DNA of 32,212 bases from an uncultured Oscillospiraceae bacterium (GCA_934589145.1 CAKTNW010000024.1:1-32212); one strand, 5' to 3'; numbered from the stretch's first letter, positions 8,700-16,527 are shown. A program made the numbers and translations. Notes: generated by a model not told the origin, from the sequence alone.

Positions 8700-9719
8700 A
8701 TGGAGCACAATATGTCTCAAAATGAGTTCGCCTTAGATATCAGGGGGCTGTCCGTGGAATACCGTACAGACGAAGGCACCGTAAAAGCCCTGAATGGTTT
8801 GAATCTGTCAATCAAGAAGGGTACATCTCTTGGCCTTGTAGGAGAGACTGGCGCTGGAAAAACAACGACAGGGCTTTCAATCCTGAAGCTGATCCCAGAC
8901 CCGCCTGGCAAGATTGTCAACGGAAGTATTGAGTTGTTTGGATCGGATCTCATGGAAAAAAGCGACAAGCAGATGCGAAAAATACGCGGCAAAGAGGTTT
9001 CGATGATCTTCCAGGATCCCATGACCTCCTTGGACCCAATTCGCACTGTCGAGGATCAGATCGCTGAGGCGATACGTAAGCATGAAAACTTAAAGAGAGC
9101 GGATGCCGTCAAGAAAGCACGGGATGTACTTGAATTGGTTGGCATTCCCGCCCATCGTGGTAAGGAATACCCACATCAGTTCTCTGGCGGTATGAAGCAG
9201 CGAGTTGTAATTGCGATTGCGCTGTCCTGCAATCCGCAGCTGTTGATTGCGGATGAGCCGACCACTGCGCTGGATGTAACGATTCAGGCGCAGGTCCTCG
9301 ATATGATGAAAAAACTGCGTGAGAAATATGGTATGTCCATGCTAATGATTACGCACGATCTGGGTATCGTTGCAGATATTTGCGATGAAGTGTCGATCAT
9401 TTATGCCGGACAGGTTGTAGAACACGGCACACTGGATGATGTGTACCGCCACACGCTCCACCCGTATACAAAGGGACTGTTCGATTCACTTCCAAACATG
9501 GAGGATAGAACAGCCAAACTGAAGCCAATTAAGGGCCTGATGCCTGATCCGCGCGATCTCCCTAAAGGTTGTGCATTCTGTCCACGCTGCGACTTTGCAA
9601 CAGAACGCTGCAAAACGGAGGCTCCTGTTCCGGTATATCGCAATCAGGAGCATTATGTTTGCTGCCATCTTTATAACAGCGAAAGCTTCTGCCAGAGCGA
9701 GGTGACAAGTAATGAATGA
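8700..9719 (+). CDS. ABC transporter ATPase, DppD/OppD type
   Basis: This 339-residue ATPase has Walker A GETGAGKTT, Q-loop IFQDPMTSLDP, signature QFSGGMKQR, Walker B LLIADEPTTALD and the switch His in MITHDLG. The C-terminal peptide-transporter extension holds clustered cysteines (CAFCPRCDFATERC), the usual OppD/DppD motif (a metal or Fe-S site in some relatives). Walker A has Thr-Gly-Ala in place of the common Ser-Gly-Ser. The start at 8700 follows AGGGAGG; an ATG four codons on is a possible alternative. The gene overlaps the next ATPase by eight bases. Confidence 0.94.
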   Translation: MEHNMSQNEFALDIRGLSVEYRTDEGTVKALNGLNLSIKKGTSLGLVGETGAGKTTTGLSILKLIPDPPGKIVNGSIELFGSDLMEKSDKQMRKIRGKEVSMIFQDPMTSLDPIRTVEDQIAEAIRKHENLKRADAVKKARDVLELVGIPAHRGKEYPHQFSGGMKQRVVIAIALSCNPQLLIADEPTTALDVTIQAQVLDMMKKLREKYGMSMLMITHDLGIVADICDEVSIIYAGQVVEHGTLDDVYRHTLHPYTKGLFDSLPNMEDRTAKLKPIKGLMPDPRDLPKGCAFCPRCDFATERCKTEAPVPVYRNQEHYVCCHLYNSESFCQSEVTSNE

Positions 9720-10674
9720 TAACAGACCGCTTTTGGAGGTGCAGAACCTAAAAAAGTATTTCAAAACTAAGCGGGGAATGCTCCATGCGGTAGATGATGT
9801 AACGTTTACCATCGGGAAAGGTAAGACTCTGGGTGTCGTCGGAGAATCCGGATGTGGAAAGTCGACGACTGGACGGGCAATCCTTCGATTAATCGAACCG
9901 ACAGGTGGCTGCGTACTTTTTGATGGAGAAGATATTTCCAGACTCAGCAATGCGAAAATGCGCGCCAAGCGCCGCGAAATGCAGATTATCTTTCAGGACC
10001 CGTTTTCTTCACTCGATCCTCGAATGTCGGTCAGTCAGATCATTGAAGAGCCGATGCGACTGCACGGAATGTACAAAAGCAGTCATGAGCGCGAGACGCA
10101 GACCCTTAAGCTGATGGACACGGTTGGGCTGGCGCGCCGCCTGTACAACACTTATCCCCATGAGTTAGATGGTGGACGCCGACAGAGGATTGGCATTGCC
10201 CGCGCACTATCCTTAAATCCAAAATTTATTGTCTGCGATGAGCCGGTTTCCGCTCTCGATGTTTCGATTCAGGCACAGATCCTAAATTTGATGAAGGATC
10301 TTCAGGCAGAGTTGGGGCTGACTTATATGTTCATCACACATGACCTCAGCGTGGTGCATCATTTCTCAGACGATATTGCAGTTATGTACCTAGGAAAACT
10401 GATAGAGAAAGCCCCTGCCGCAAAGCTATTTGAAAACCCCATGCATCCGTATACAAAGGCGCTACTCTCGGCTATTCCGTCCCCTAATTTGGACAAGCAG
10501 AACGAGCGAATTCTGATTAAGGGTGAGATCACCTCGCCGATTAACCCTGATGCTGTTTGCCGGTTTGCCAAGCGCTGCCCCTATGCAAGCGATCAGTGTC
10601 GTCAATGTGAACCGACATTGATAGAAAAGGAAAAGGACCACTTCATCTCCTGCTTTCTACATCAGGATGGCTGA
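9712..10674 (+). CDS. ABC transporter ATPase, DppF/OppF type
   Basis: The 320-residue partner ATPase has Walker A GESGCGKSTTG, Q-loop IFQDPFSSLDP, Walker B FIVCDEPVSALD and switch His in FITHDLS. The C-terminal CRFAKRCPYASDQC is the peptide-transporter cysteine motif. The ABC signature reads ELDGGRRQRIGIARA, with Asp where LSGGQ has Ser. I recall the same variant in other clostridial DppF proteins, so it is unlikely to be a random defect. Eight-base overlap with dppD implies coupling. Together the five transport genes make a complete importer. Confidence 0.94.
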   Translation: MNDNRPLLEVQNLKKYFKTKRGMLHAVDDVTFTIGKGKTLGVVGESGCGKSTTGRAILRLIEPTGGCVLFDGEDISRLSNAKMRAKRREMQIIFQDPFSSLDPRMSVSQIIEEPMRLHGMYKSSHERETQTLKLMDTVGLARRLYNTYPHELDGGRRQRIGIARALSLNPKFIVCDEPVSALDVSIQAQILNLMKDLQAELGLTYMFITHDLSVVHHFSDDIAVMYLGKLIEKAPAAKLFENPMHPYTKALLSAIPSPNLDKQNERILIKGEITSPINPDAVCRFAKRCPYASDQCRQCEPTLIEKEKDHFISCFLHQDG

Positions 10675-10713
10675 TGTTGGAGCGGCAGAAAAAAGAAATG
10701 AGGGACAAACCAA

Positions 10714-11880
10714 ATGGATATTGCTCTGAGAAAAGAATACGAATCACGAATGGAGCGGACTCGCGCCGAGGCGGCAAAGCGTGGCTATGAGGCATTGATC
10801 ATTATCGGCATGGCACCGCGAAGAGTCGGTGACTTAATGTACCTATGCGGCCATCAGCCACTCCTTCCAGGCCACCCGCGCCGCTTTGCTTTCCGCGGCC
10901 GCGGATGCTCGGCAATTGTCCTGCCAGTCGTAGGGGAGCCTGTCCTGCTGACCACAACGCCTTTTTATGAAAAGGAACTGTTTATCACTGATGTGCGCTA
11001 TGATGACGATCTTCCGAGCAATATTGCCAAGGTGATTGAAGAAATGGGACTGGAGAAGTCGGATATCGGTGTCGTGGGCATGGACGTTGTGACCGCAGCT
11101 GTTTATCAGGATGTTCGGCGTCTGTTGCCAAAAGCTGGTCTTGCAGCTGCCGATGACATTGTTATGTCTCTGCGGGCAGCAAAGAGCCCCTATGAAATCG
11201 ATATTCTGCGACGAGGGGCAAAAATCGGCGATGAGGTTGGGCAACTTCTTCGCAATTATTTAAAGCCTGGCCTTACGGAAAAGCAGGTTTATCAGTTTAT
11301 CACATCCGAGTTGACAAAACGCGGGGTGACCGGCGCATTCGCTACTTGTCAGTCCGGCTACCGTTCAGAGACTGCGTATGATCTTGTTCCTGCATCGGAT
11401 AAGGTCATTGAATCGGGCGATATGGTCCATATGGAGATTAATGGAAAGCTCGACGGTTATATGATTGATATCTGCCGTTCGACAGTAGTAGGAAAAGCTA
11501 GCGAGGAGCAGATTTATATTTTGGAAACGACTCTGGAGATGTTGGAAGAGTCCGTTGCCGCCATGCATCCTGGCGTAGTCTCCGAGGAGCTTGAGAAAAT
11601 CAGCGGAAGTATTGCGCTTGCACACGGTTTTACAAGCAATCATACCCGGGCCTTCGGCGGTCCTGCAACATACCTCGGCCACGCAATTGGCCTCGGCGTT
11701 GATGAACCGCCAGTGCTAGCAAAGCGGGACAAAACCGTCCTCATTCCAGGAATGGTCATTACTGTTGAACCAGGTCTCTACCAAACAGGTCACGGCGGTT
11801 GTCGCATCGAAGATGAGGTCCTTGTGACAGAGACTGGAACGGAAATATTGAACACTTTCGACAGAAGATGGTGGAATTGA
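10714..11880 (+). CDS. M24-family Xaa-Pro peptidase / creatinase-like protein
   Basis: The 388-residue protein has a creatinase-type N-terminal domain (1-150) and a pita-bread M24 domain (155-385). Metal-site positions are Glu241 (in HMEING, normally Asp), Asp252 (in YMIDICRS), His323 (in GHAIGLG), Glu352 (in TVEPGL) and Glu366 (in CRIEDEV). Four of five usual ligands are conserved and the first is Asp-to-Glu. The enzyme would cleave Xaa-Pro bonds or a related amide in the cytoplasm. It is the last gene of the operon, 39 bases after dppF and just before a strong hairpin. Prolidase, aminopeptidase P or a creatinase-like hydrolase are all possible. Confidence 0.82.
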   Translation: MDIALRKEYESRMERTRAEAAKRGYEALIIIGMAPRRVGDLMYLCGHQPLLPGHPRRFAFRGRGCSAIVLPVVGEPVLLTTTPFYEKELFITDVRYDDDLPSNIAKVIEEMGLEKSDIGVVGMDVVTAAVYQDVRRLLPKAGLAAADDIVMSLRAAKSPYEIDILRRGAKIGDEVGQLLRNYLKPGLTEKQVYQFITSELTKRGVTGAFATCQSGYRSETAYDLVPASDKVIESGDMVHMEINGKLDGYMIDICRSTVVGKASEEQIYILETTLEMLEESVAAMHPGVVSEELEKISGSIALAHGFTSNHTRAFGGPATYLGHAIGLGVDEPPVLAKRDKTVLIPGMVITVEPGLYQTGHGGCRIEDEVLVTETGTEILNTFDRRWWN

Positions 11881-11926
11881 GAGCACATGGATAACCCGCA
11901 CATATCGGGAACTCTTGATATGCTAT

Positions 11927-11975
11927 ACAACAGAGGACAGGCATTTGCTCACGCCTGTCCTCTGTTGTCTTGTAA
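11927..11975 (+). terminator. Terminator of the peptide-uptake operon
   Basis: ACAACAGAGGACAGGC (11927-11942) pairs perfectly with GCCTGTCCTCTGTTGT (11953-11968) around a 10-base loop. The T-rich tail (CTTGT) is short, but the 16-bp stem 46 bases after the last stop marks the operon end. Confidence 0.75.
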
Positions 11976-12073
11976 AGAGATGCAACCACGGGCTGTGCCC
12001 GCGGGAAAAAGCTAAGCCTATAAGCAGGGAAAGTAAGCGTAAAAGCTGAGGACGGCTGGACACACATGGGACA

Positions 12074-12109
12074 ATAGTGTTGGGAAGTTGCGAAACTTCC
12101 CAACACTAT
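12074..12109 (+). other. IS66 leader hairpin (copy 1)
   Basis: ATAGTGTTGGGAAGTT (12074-12089) and AACTTCCCAACACTAT (12094-12109) form a perfect 16-bp stem with a GCGA loop, 25 bases before the tnpA start. Two other IS66 copies (24394-24429 and 32077-32112) carry the same structure. The pair T80-A103 here (last digits of 12080 and 12103) is G-C in the other copies. There is no T-run, so it is not a plain terminator; it may shield tnpA from transcripts reading in from outside. Confidence 0.7.
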
Positions 12110-12133
12110 AACGCGTTCAGGGGTGCACAGCAA

Positions 12134-12481
12134 ATGACGAGCAATGAACTGAAACACGAAGCTAAGAAGCAGGAATGGAGCATGGCTATACAGGAATGCC
12201 GGGGCAGCGGTCTCTCCGTAAGCGAATGGTGCCGGCAGCGGGGTGTTACGACAGCCACCTATTACCGTTGGGAGCGGGAACTTCTGACGGGAGTGCGGAA
12301 AAACGGAGCACCGCCATCAACGGCTGTGACCTTTGCAGAGCTGCCGGCACCGAAGCAGGTGTCCCGCAACGTTGCGGAACGTTCCGCCACACTGCATATT
12401 GGCAACGCCAGTCTTGACATATACTCCGGATGTAATGAGGAACAGCTGAAAATGCTGGTGGAGCTTCTGCGTCTATGCTGA
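12134..12481 (+). CDS. tnpA: IS66 accessory protein TnpA
   Basis: The 115-residue protein shows the IS66 TnpA pattern: a helix-turn-helix in the first half (SGLSVSEWCRQRGVTTATYY, then RWERELL), a variable linker, and a short C-terminal region. It probably binds element ends or regulates transposition. ATG 12134 was chosen from MTSNELKHEAKKQEW, which matches the second copy at 24024-24371. An in-frame upstream start would run through the hairpin. Its last seven bases overlap tnpB (ATGCTGA). Confidence 0.88.
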   Translation: MTSNELKHEAKKQEWSMAIQECRGSGLSVSEWCRQRGVTTATYYRWERELLTGVRKNGAPPSTAVTFAELPAPKQVSRNVAERSATLHIGNASLDIYSGCNEEQLKMLVELLRLC

Positions 12482-12831
12482 ACGATTTCACCGGCGCAGA
12501 CAAAGTCTATATTGCCTGTGGCTACACAGATCTGCGCAAAGGTATAGATGGTTTGGCGCGTCTCGTCCAACAGCAGTTCGAACTGGATCCGTTTACCAAC
12601 ACATTATTTCTGTTCTGCGGACGGCGGCGAGACCGTATCAAGGGTCTGTACTGGGAAAAGGATGGCTTCATCCTGCTGTACAAACGACTGGAGCAGGGGG
12701 CGTATCAATGGCCGCGCTCAGAATCTGAGGTGAAGACTTTAACGCCGCAGCAATACCGCTGGCTCATGGAAGGACTGAAAATCGAGCAGCCGAAAGCCCA
12801 TCGTCCGGTGACAGGATTGAGCGCAGTCTGA
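12475..12831 (+). CDS. tnpB: IS66 accessory protein TnpB
   Basis: This 118-residue protein is the IS66 Orf2/TnpB family: start MLNDFTGADKVYIACGYTDL, central RKGIDGLARLVQQ and NTLFLFCGRRRDRIKGLYWE, then DGFILLYKRLEQGAYQWP. It is needed for IS66 transposition but its biochemical role is not settled. This IS66 TnpB is unrelated to the Cas12-like TnpB of IS605. Its start overlaps the tnpA stop, so it is probably translationally coupled. Confidence 0.92.
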   Translation: MLNDFTGADKVYIACGYTDLRKGIDGLARLVQQQFELDPFTNTLFLFCGRRRDRIKGLYWEKDGFILLYKRLEQGAYQWPRSESEVKTLTPQQYRWLMEGLKIEQPKAHRPVTGLSAV

Positions 12832-12882
12832 GCAAGGAAGAATATCCCAAAGCCATTGAAAATACTGGCTTTTCTCTCTGTT

Positions 12883-12900
12883 TTGTGGTATAATTTCCTT
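12883..12900 (+). promoter_or_regulatory. Extended -10 promoter directly before tnpC
   Basis: TGGTATAAT (12886-12894) is an extended -10 element; no good -35 is seen. Six bases separate it from the ATG at 12901, so transcription would start at or next to the start codon. No ribosome site lies in between. Confidence 0.4.
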
Positions 12901-14550
12901 ATGGAAAACAGAGAAATGCAGACAAGTAACACGGAGGAAATGGTGACCATTTCCCGTGCGGAATATGAGCGGTTGCAGCAGGAAAATGCGCAGCTGGAAG
13001 CAAAGTTTGCTGCCCGTGAACAGGAGCAAGGTCAAGTCATTACCAGCCTAACGCTGCAGAATGAGTGGCTGCTGGCGCAGCTGAAGCTGTCCAGGAAAAA
13101 GCTGTTTGGCCGGTCCTCGGAACAGGCGGAGCAGGTGGTCATGGACCAACTAGGCTTAACCATGAACGAGCTGGAAGCCTATGCTTTCGGAACCAAAGCC
13201 GCCACAGAGAAACAGATCGCTGTGAAAGCGCACGAGCGCAAACGGCAGTCCGGCAATGTGCTGGATGTTGTTCCAGAGGGGACACGCACCGAGGTGGTGG
13301 AGCACCGTCTTCCTGAGCACGAACGGGCCTGCGCTGCTTGCGGCAGCGAATTGATTGAGATTGGCAAAGAGGTTCGCCGGACGCTGCAGATGAAGCCGGC
13401 AGAGTTTTGGGTTCGTGAGGACGTATACTACACCTACGCCTGCAAGAACTGTGAACAGGAGACCGGCGAAGCTAATATTGTAAAGACGGCGAAAGAGCCT
13501 GCACTGCTGCCCGGCAGCTTTGCCTCCGCGGAGGCAGTGGCGTATCTGGCAGCGCAGAAATTTGTCATGTACTCCCCGCTGTACCGGTTGCAGCAAGAGT
13601 TTGAGCGTCAGGGTCTGAAATTGTCCCGGCAGACGATGGCCAACTGGCTGCTGAACATTTCAGAGAAGTGGCTGCAGCCCATCTACGATACGCTGCACGA
13701 ACAGCTTTGCAGGGAGACTGTGCTGCACGCGGATGAGACAACGCTGCAGGTGCTGAAAGAACCTGAACGTATGGCCACCAGCAAGTCCTATATGTGGCTG
13801 TACCGCACCAGCGGCTGCACAGAGCAGGCCATTGTGCTGTATGAGTACCAGCCCACGAGAAAAGCGGAGCACGCGGAGCGTTTCCTGCAAGGCTTCTCGG
13901 GCTGGCTGCACGCAGACAGATACCAGGGTTACCACAAGCTGCCAGGGAATATCCGTGTGGTGGGCTGTTGGGCACATGCACGGCGAAAATTTGACGAGGC
14001 GCTGAGCACTCTTCCGCAAGAGAAACGGAAAGATTCTCCCGCGGCCATGGGTGAACGCTATTGCTCACAGCTTTTTAAGCTGGAGCAAACATTTGCGGAA
14101 CTAACGCCAGAAGAACGGTATAAAAAGCGGCTGGAACAGGAAAAGCCTGTTTTAGACGCGTTGTTGTCATGGGCAAATGAAATACAGGCGAAGGCTGCGC
14201 CGAAGTCTGCGCTGGGAAAGGCCATTCACTATCTATTGGAGCAATGGCCGTACCTGACAAGGTATCTGGAAGATGGCCGTCTGGAACTGAGCAATAACCG
14301 TGCCGAACGCAGCATTAAGCCCTTTGTGATGGGCAGGAAGAACTGGCTGTTTGCCAATACAGCCGGTGGCGCGCAAGCCAGCGCCGTGATCTACAGTTTG
14401 ATTGAAACGGCGAAGGAAAACAACTTGGATCCGTACCAATACCTGCTTTGGGTCCTGCGAAGCGCATCAGCTCTGAGCGAAAGAGATGAAGCATGGCCTG
14501 AAAAGCTGCTGCCCGCGAACGCCCCGGAAGAATGCTATATGCCGCAATAA
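12901..14550 (+). CDS. tnpC: IS66-family transposase TnpC
   Basis: The 549-residue DDE transposase has an N-terminal leucine-zipper/coiled coil (about 12-70), a zinc-finger region with CxxC pairs (CAACG ... CKNC, about 140-190), and the catalytic core. Catalytic residues are Asp in VLHADETTLQ, Asp in WLHADRYQGY and Glu in SNNRAERSIKPFVMGR. The C-terminal domain ends EECYMPQ. ATG 12901 was preferred to an upstream TTG at 12856 because homologous reading starts there and the extra residues are hydrophobic and atypical. No ribosome site precedes it, but an extended -10 does. All three acidic residues are present, so it is likely active. Confidence 0.93.
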   Translation: MENREMQTSNTEEMVTISRAEYERLQQENAQLEAKFAAREQEQGQVITSLTLQNEWLLAQLKLSRKKLFGRSSEQAEQVVMDQLGLTMNELEAYAFGTKAATEKQIAVKAHERKRQSGNVLDVVPEGTRTEVVEHRLPEHERACAACGSELIEIGKEVRRTLQMKPAEFWVREDVYYTYACKNCEQETGEANIVKTAKEPALLPGSFASAEAVAYLAAQKFVMYSPLYRLQQEFERQGLKLSRQTMANWLLNISEKWLQPIYDTLHEQLCRETVLHADETTLQVLKEPERMATSKSYMWLYRTSGCTEQAIVLYEYQPTRKAEHAERFLQGFSGWLHADRYQGYHKLPGNIRVVGCWAHARRKFDEALSTLPQEKRKDSPAAMGERYCSQLFKLEQTFAELTPEERYKKRLEQEKPVLDALLSWANEIQAKAAPKSALGKAIHYLLEQWPYLTRYLEDGRLELSNNRAERSIKPFVMGRKNWLFANTAGGAQASAVIYSLIETAKENNLDPYQYLLWVLRSASALSERDEAWPEKLLPANAPEECYMPQ

Positions 14551-14553
14551 TAG

Positions 14554-14604
14554 AAGGCCGCCATCTCGGTGAGCAGTAGCTCTCCTTGAGATGGCCGCCT
14601 TTTT
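14554..14604 (+). terminator. IS66 tnpC terminator hairpin
   Basis: AAGGCCGCCATCTC (14554-14567) pairs with GAGATGGCCGCCTT (14588-14601) with one mismatch, followed by TTTTT. It starts four bases after the tnpC stop. Equivalent hairpins occur in the IS66 remnants at 21641-21686 and 24493-24542. Confidence 0.75.
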
Positions 14605-14677
14605 ACGTGCCCAGGTTTTACGCTTACCATTATACAGGTAAATCCGCGTCTCTACAAATTGGAGGTCATTACATATT

Positions 14678-14887
14678 GTCTTATACAGAAGAATAAAGCC
14701 GTCCTTTTCCCAATACAGGCCCTTGATACGGTCTCGACGCCGTCCGCAGAACAGGAACAGCGTGTTGGTAAACGGATCCAGTTCAAATTGCTGTTGGACG
14801 AGCCGTGCCAGGCCATCTATGCCTTTGCGCAAATCTTGACATTTCCAGTCGCATGTGTGTCTAGCCGCCCTCAGCTTTGACGCTTAC
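14678..14887 (-). mobile_element. IS66 remnant in reverse orientation (tnpB fragment plus left end)
   Basis: On the minus strand the left end (GTAAGCGTCAAAGCTGAGG, reading from 14887) is followed after about 35 bases by the middle of tnpB (about 14841 down to 14678), including LRKGIDGLARLVQQQFELDP and GRRRDRIKGLYWEKDG. The leader hairpin, tnpA and the tnpB start are deleted. The frame then runs into unrelated sequence towards the right end of the intact IS66. It is inactive, and shares high identity with the neighbouring copy. Confidence 0.8.
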
Positions 14888-15113
14888 TTTATTTGTATGT
14901 TGTCACCCTTGGCACTCAGTTACCAAATATCGCAAATCAGAATATTTCATCCATCATTTTTCATGCAAAGTCGTGCTCATCCTCGTAATTGGCGTTTCAT
15001 TTTTGTGTAACAGTGTTTACATTTTGTTCATAAGCATTGCAGCTTCCCTTGGTATGTGTTACCATACTTTTGCCGGCAATATATTGCCTAATTGTGTAAA
15101 AAGGAGAGAAAAC
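14888..15113 (+). other. Leader region of the GPH transporter gene
   Basis: This 226-base gene-free, AT-rich stretch holds the transporter ribosome site (AAGGAGA at 15101) and two short dyads. One is TGTAA-x5-TTACA-like near 15006-15020; the other is GTATG-TGTTAC-CATAC at 15052-15067, which also contains GGTA-x5-TACC. They could be operators. I see no convincing promoter boxes. Confidence 0.35.
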
Positions 15114-16472
15114 ATGAATCAGGCTAATCAGAAGCTGTCCGTCGGGACAAAAGTGGGTTATGGTATTGGACAATTAGGTTCCGGTCTTGCCTATAATCTG
15201 TATTATTACTACTTCATCTATTTTATGACCACGTTCGCAGGTGTGGCTCCCGGCATTGCCGGTACCATTTCGATGTTCGCCGTCATGTGGGACGCTGTGA
15301 CCGACCCCATCATCGGTTACTTCAGCGATAAGCTAAAGCTGAAGACCGGAACCCGCCGCCCCATGATGATGCGCGCAGCACTTCCTCTCGGCGTCACGGT
15401 GTGGTTGCTGTTCTCCGCTTTCGACTTCACCTCCGATGGCGTGAAAATCTTCTACTATGTTGTGCTCAATATCTTTTTCTGGCTGTTCTTTACGATGTGC
15501 GACATCAACCACATTGTTATCGGTCAGGAGCTGACGGAGGACTATGATGAAAAGAGTTCTATCCGTGGCTTCTCCTCCGGTTTCCTGTATGCCGGTGAGC
15601 TAATCGTTTCGAGCTGCACCATGCTACTCGTCCGCCGCTGTTCCACCGAGCAAGTCGGCTGGGGCATCGTCGCCGCTGTCACCGCCGCATTCTGCTTCGT
15701 TTCTTACTTCCTCGCCGGCGCATGCACCAAGGGCAAGGAGATTACCGTATCTAAGGAAGAGGCCACCTCGAACTCCTTCAAGTTCAAGGACTTCCTTGAT
15801 TGCTTCACCAACAAGACGTTTGTCATCCTCGTTCTCATCGCATTGTTTGCCAATTGCATCGTCGGCATTCAGGCTTCTGGCAACATCTACGTGCAGACCT
15901 ACTTCTACGGCCTTGACGAAATGCAGATTGCGCTCATCAACGGCGCGAAGTGCCTCTACATGATCATTGTTTCCATGCTCATCGGCTCGCTCGCTCGCAA
16001 GGTCGACAAACGCAAGTTCATGATCTTCGGTTTCTTCGCATACGGCTTTGGTATGTTCTGCATCCGTATCCTGCCAGCGTCCATCCCCCTGTACTGTTTC
16101 GCTCTCTGCTTCTCCGCGCTGGGCAACGCCACGTTCTGGACACTGATTTACTCCGTCCTTGCTGACGTCATCACGATCGACTCTCTCGAAACCGGCAACA
16201 GTCGTGCCGGCGCGATGACCTCTCTTCTAAGTTGTGTCAACAAGTTCGGCTGCTCCATCGGTATGTGGCTTGTCGGTATGGGCTTACAGCTCACCGGCTT
16301 TGACGAAACCGTGCTTGTCCAGACCGATGCGGCTGTGTCCGGCATCCGCAGCACCTACGGTATCGGTGGTCTTATCTTCGGTCTCATTATCGCGTTCCTC
16401 GCCATCCGTTACCCCTACTCTCGCAAAGTTTACAACGCCAAGCTCGCTGAACTTGAGTGTAAGTCCAAGTAA
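15114..16472 (+). CDS. GPH-family (MelB-like) cation:sugar symporter, MFS
   Basis: This 452-residue membrane protein has about 12 hydrophobic helices and the GPH signatures: GYGIGQLGSGLAYN at the N-terminus, MWDAVTDPIIGYFSDKLKLK (cation-site Asp region), then TGTRRP. It also has CDINHIVIGQELTEDYDEKS and a late WTLIYSVLADVITID, both standard in glycoside-pentoside-hexuronide transporters. The start at 15114 follows AAGGAGA; the longer frame adds a spurious hydrophobic extension. The substrate cannot be read from sequence and no glycosidase gene adjoins it. The convergent hairpin downstream isolates it from the next genes. Confidence 0.88.
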   Translation: MNQANQKLSVGTKVGYGIGQLGSGLAYNLYYYYFIYFMTTFAGVAPGIAGTISMFAVMWDAVTDPIIGYFSDKLKLKTGTRRPMMMRAALPLGVTVWLLFSAFDFTSDGVKIFYYVVLNIFFWLFFTMCDINHIVIGQELTEDYDEKSSIRGFSSGFLYAGELIVSSCTMLLVRRCSTEQVGWGIVAAVTAAFCFVSYFLAGACTKGKEITVSKEEATSNSFKFKDFLDCFTNKTFVILVLIALFANCIVGIQASGNIYVQTYFYGLDEMQIALINGAKCLYMIIVSMLIGSLARKVDKRKFMIFGFFAYGFGMFCIRILPASIPLYCFALCFSALGNATFWTLIYSVLADVITIDSLETGNSRAGAMTSLLSCVNKFGCSIGMWLVGMGLQLTGFDETVLVQTDAAVSGIRSTYGIGGLIFGLIIAFLAIRYPYSRKVYNAKLAELECKSK

Positions 16473-16486
16473 GGCCTCACAAAAAA

Positions 16487-16527
16487 GGAAAAGGCCCACC
16501 GGAGCATATCCGGCAAGGGCCTTTTCC
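16487..16527. terminator. Bidirectional terminator between convergent genes
   Basis: GGAAAAGGCCC (16487-16497) pairs with GGGCCTTTTCC (16517-16527), with an inner CCGGA-GCATA-TCCGG stem. On the minus strand the stem is followed by TTTTTT (AAAAAA at 16481-16486 on plus), so it is strong for the deiminase-like gene and weaker for the transporter. Confidence 0.8.

Larger units (their letters stand above)
12033..14627 (+). mobile_element. IS66-family insertion sequence, apparently intact
   Basis: Left end GTAAGCGTAAAAGCTGAGG (from 12033) and right end TTTTACGCTTAC (14616-14627) form inverted repeats bounding tnpA, tnpB and tnpC. The element is 2595 bp, a normal length for IS66. The flanking octamers are CAGGGAAA on the left and CATTATAC on the right, so the 8-bp target duplication expected of IS66 is not visible. 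This suggests later rearrangement, since an inverted IS66 remnant begins about 50 bases to the right. Between the left end and tnpA sits a conserved hairpin (12074-12109). Confidence 0.88.

Noticed and set aside
12033..14627. RNA-guided TnpB (Cas12-like) system
   Set aside because: The tnpB here is the IS66 accessory protein, with no RuvC motifs, and IS66 uses a DDE transposase.
14877..15113. N-terminal extension of the GPH transporter by 79 codons
   Set aside because: The extension begins in an IS66 end and has no family match; ATG 15114 has an AAGGAGA site and starts the usual GPH N-terminus.
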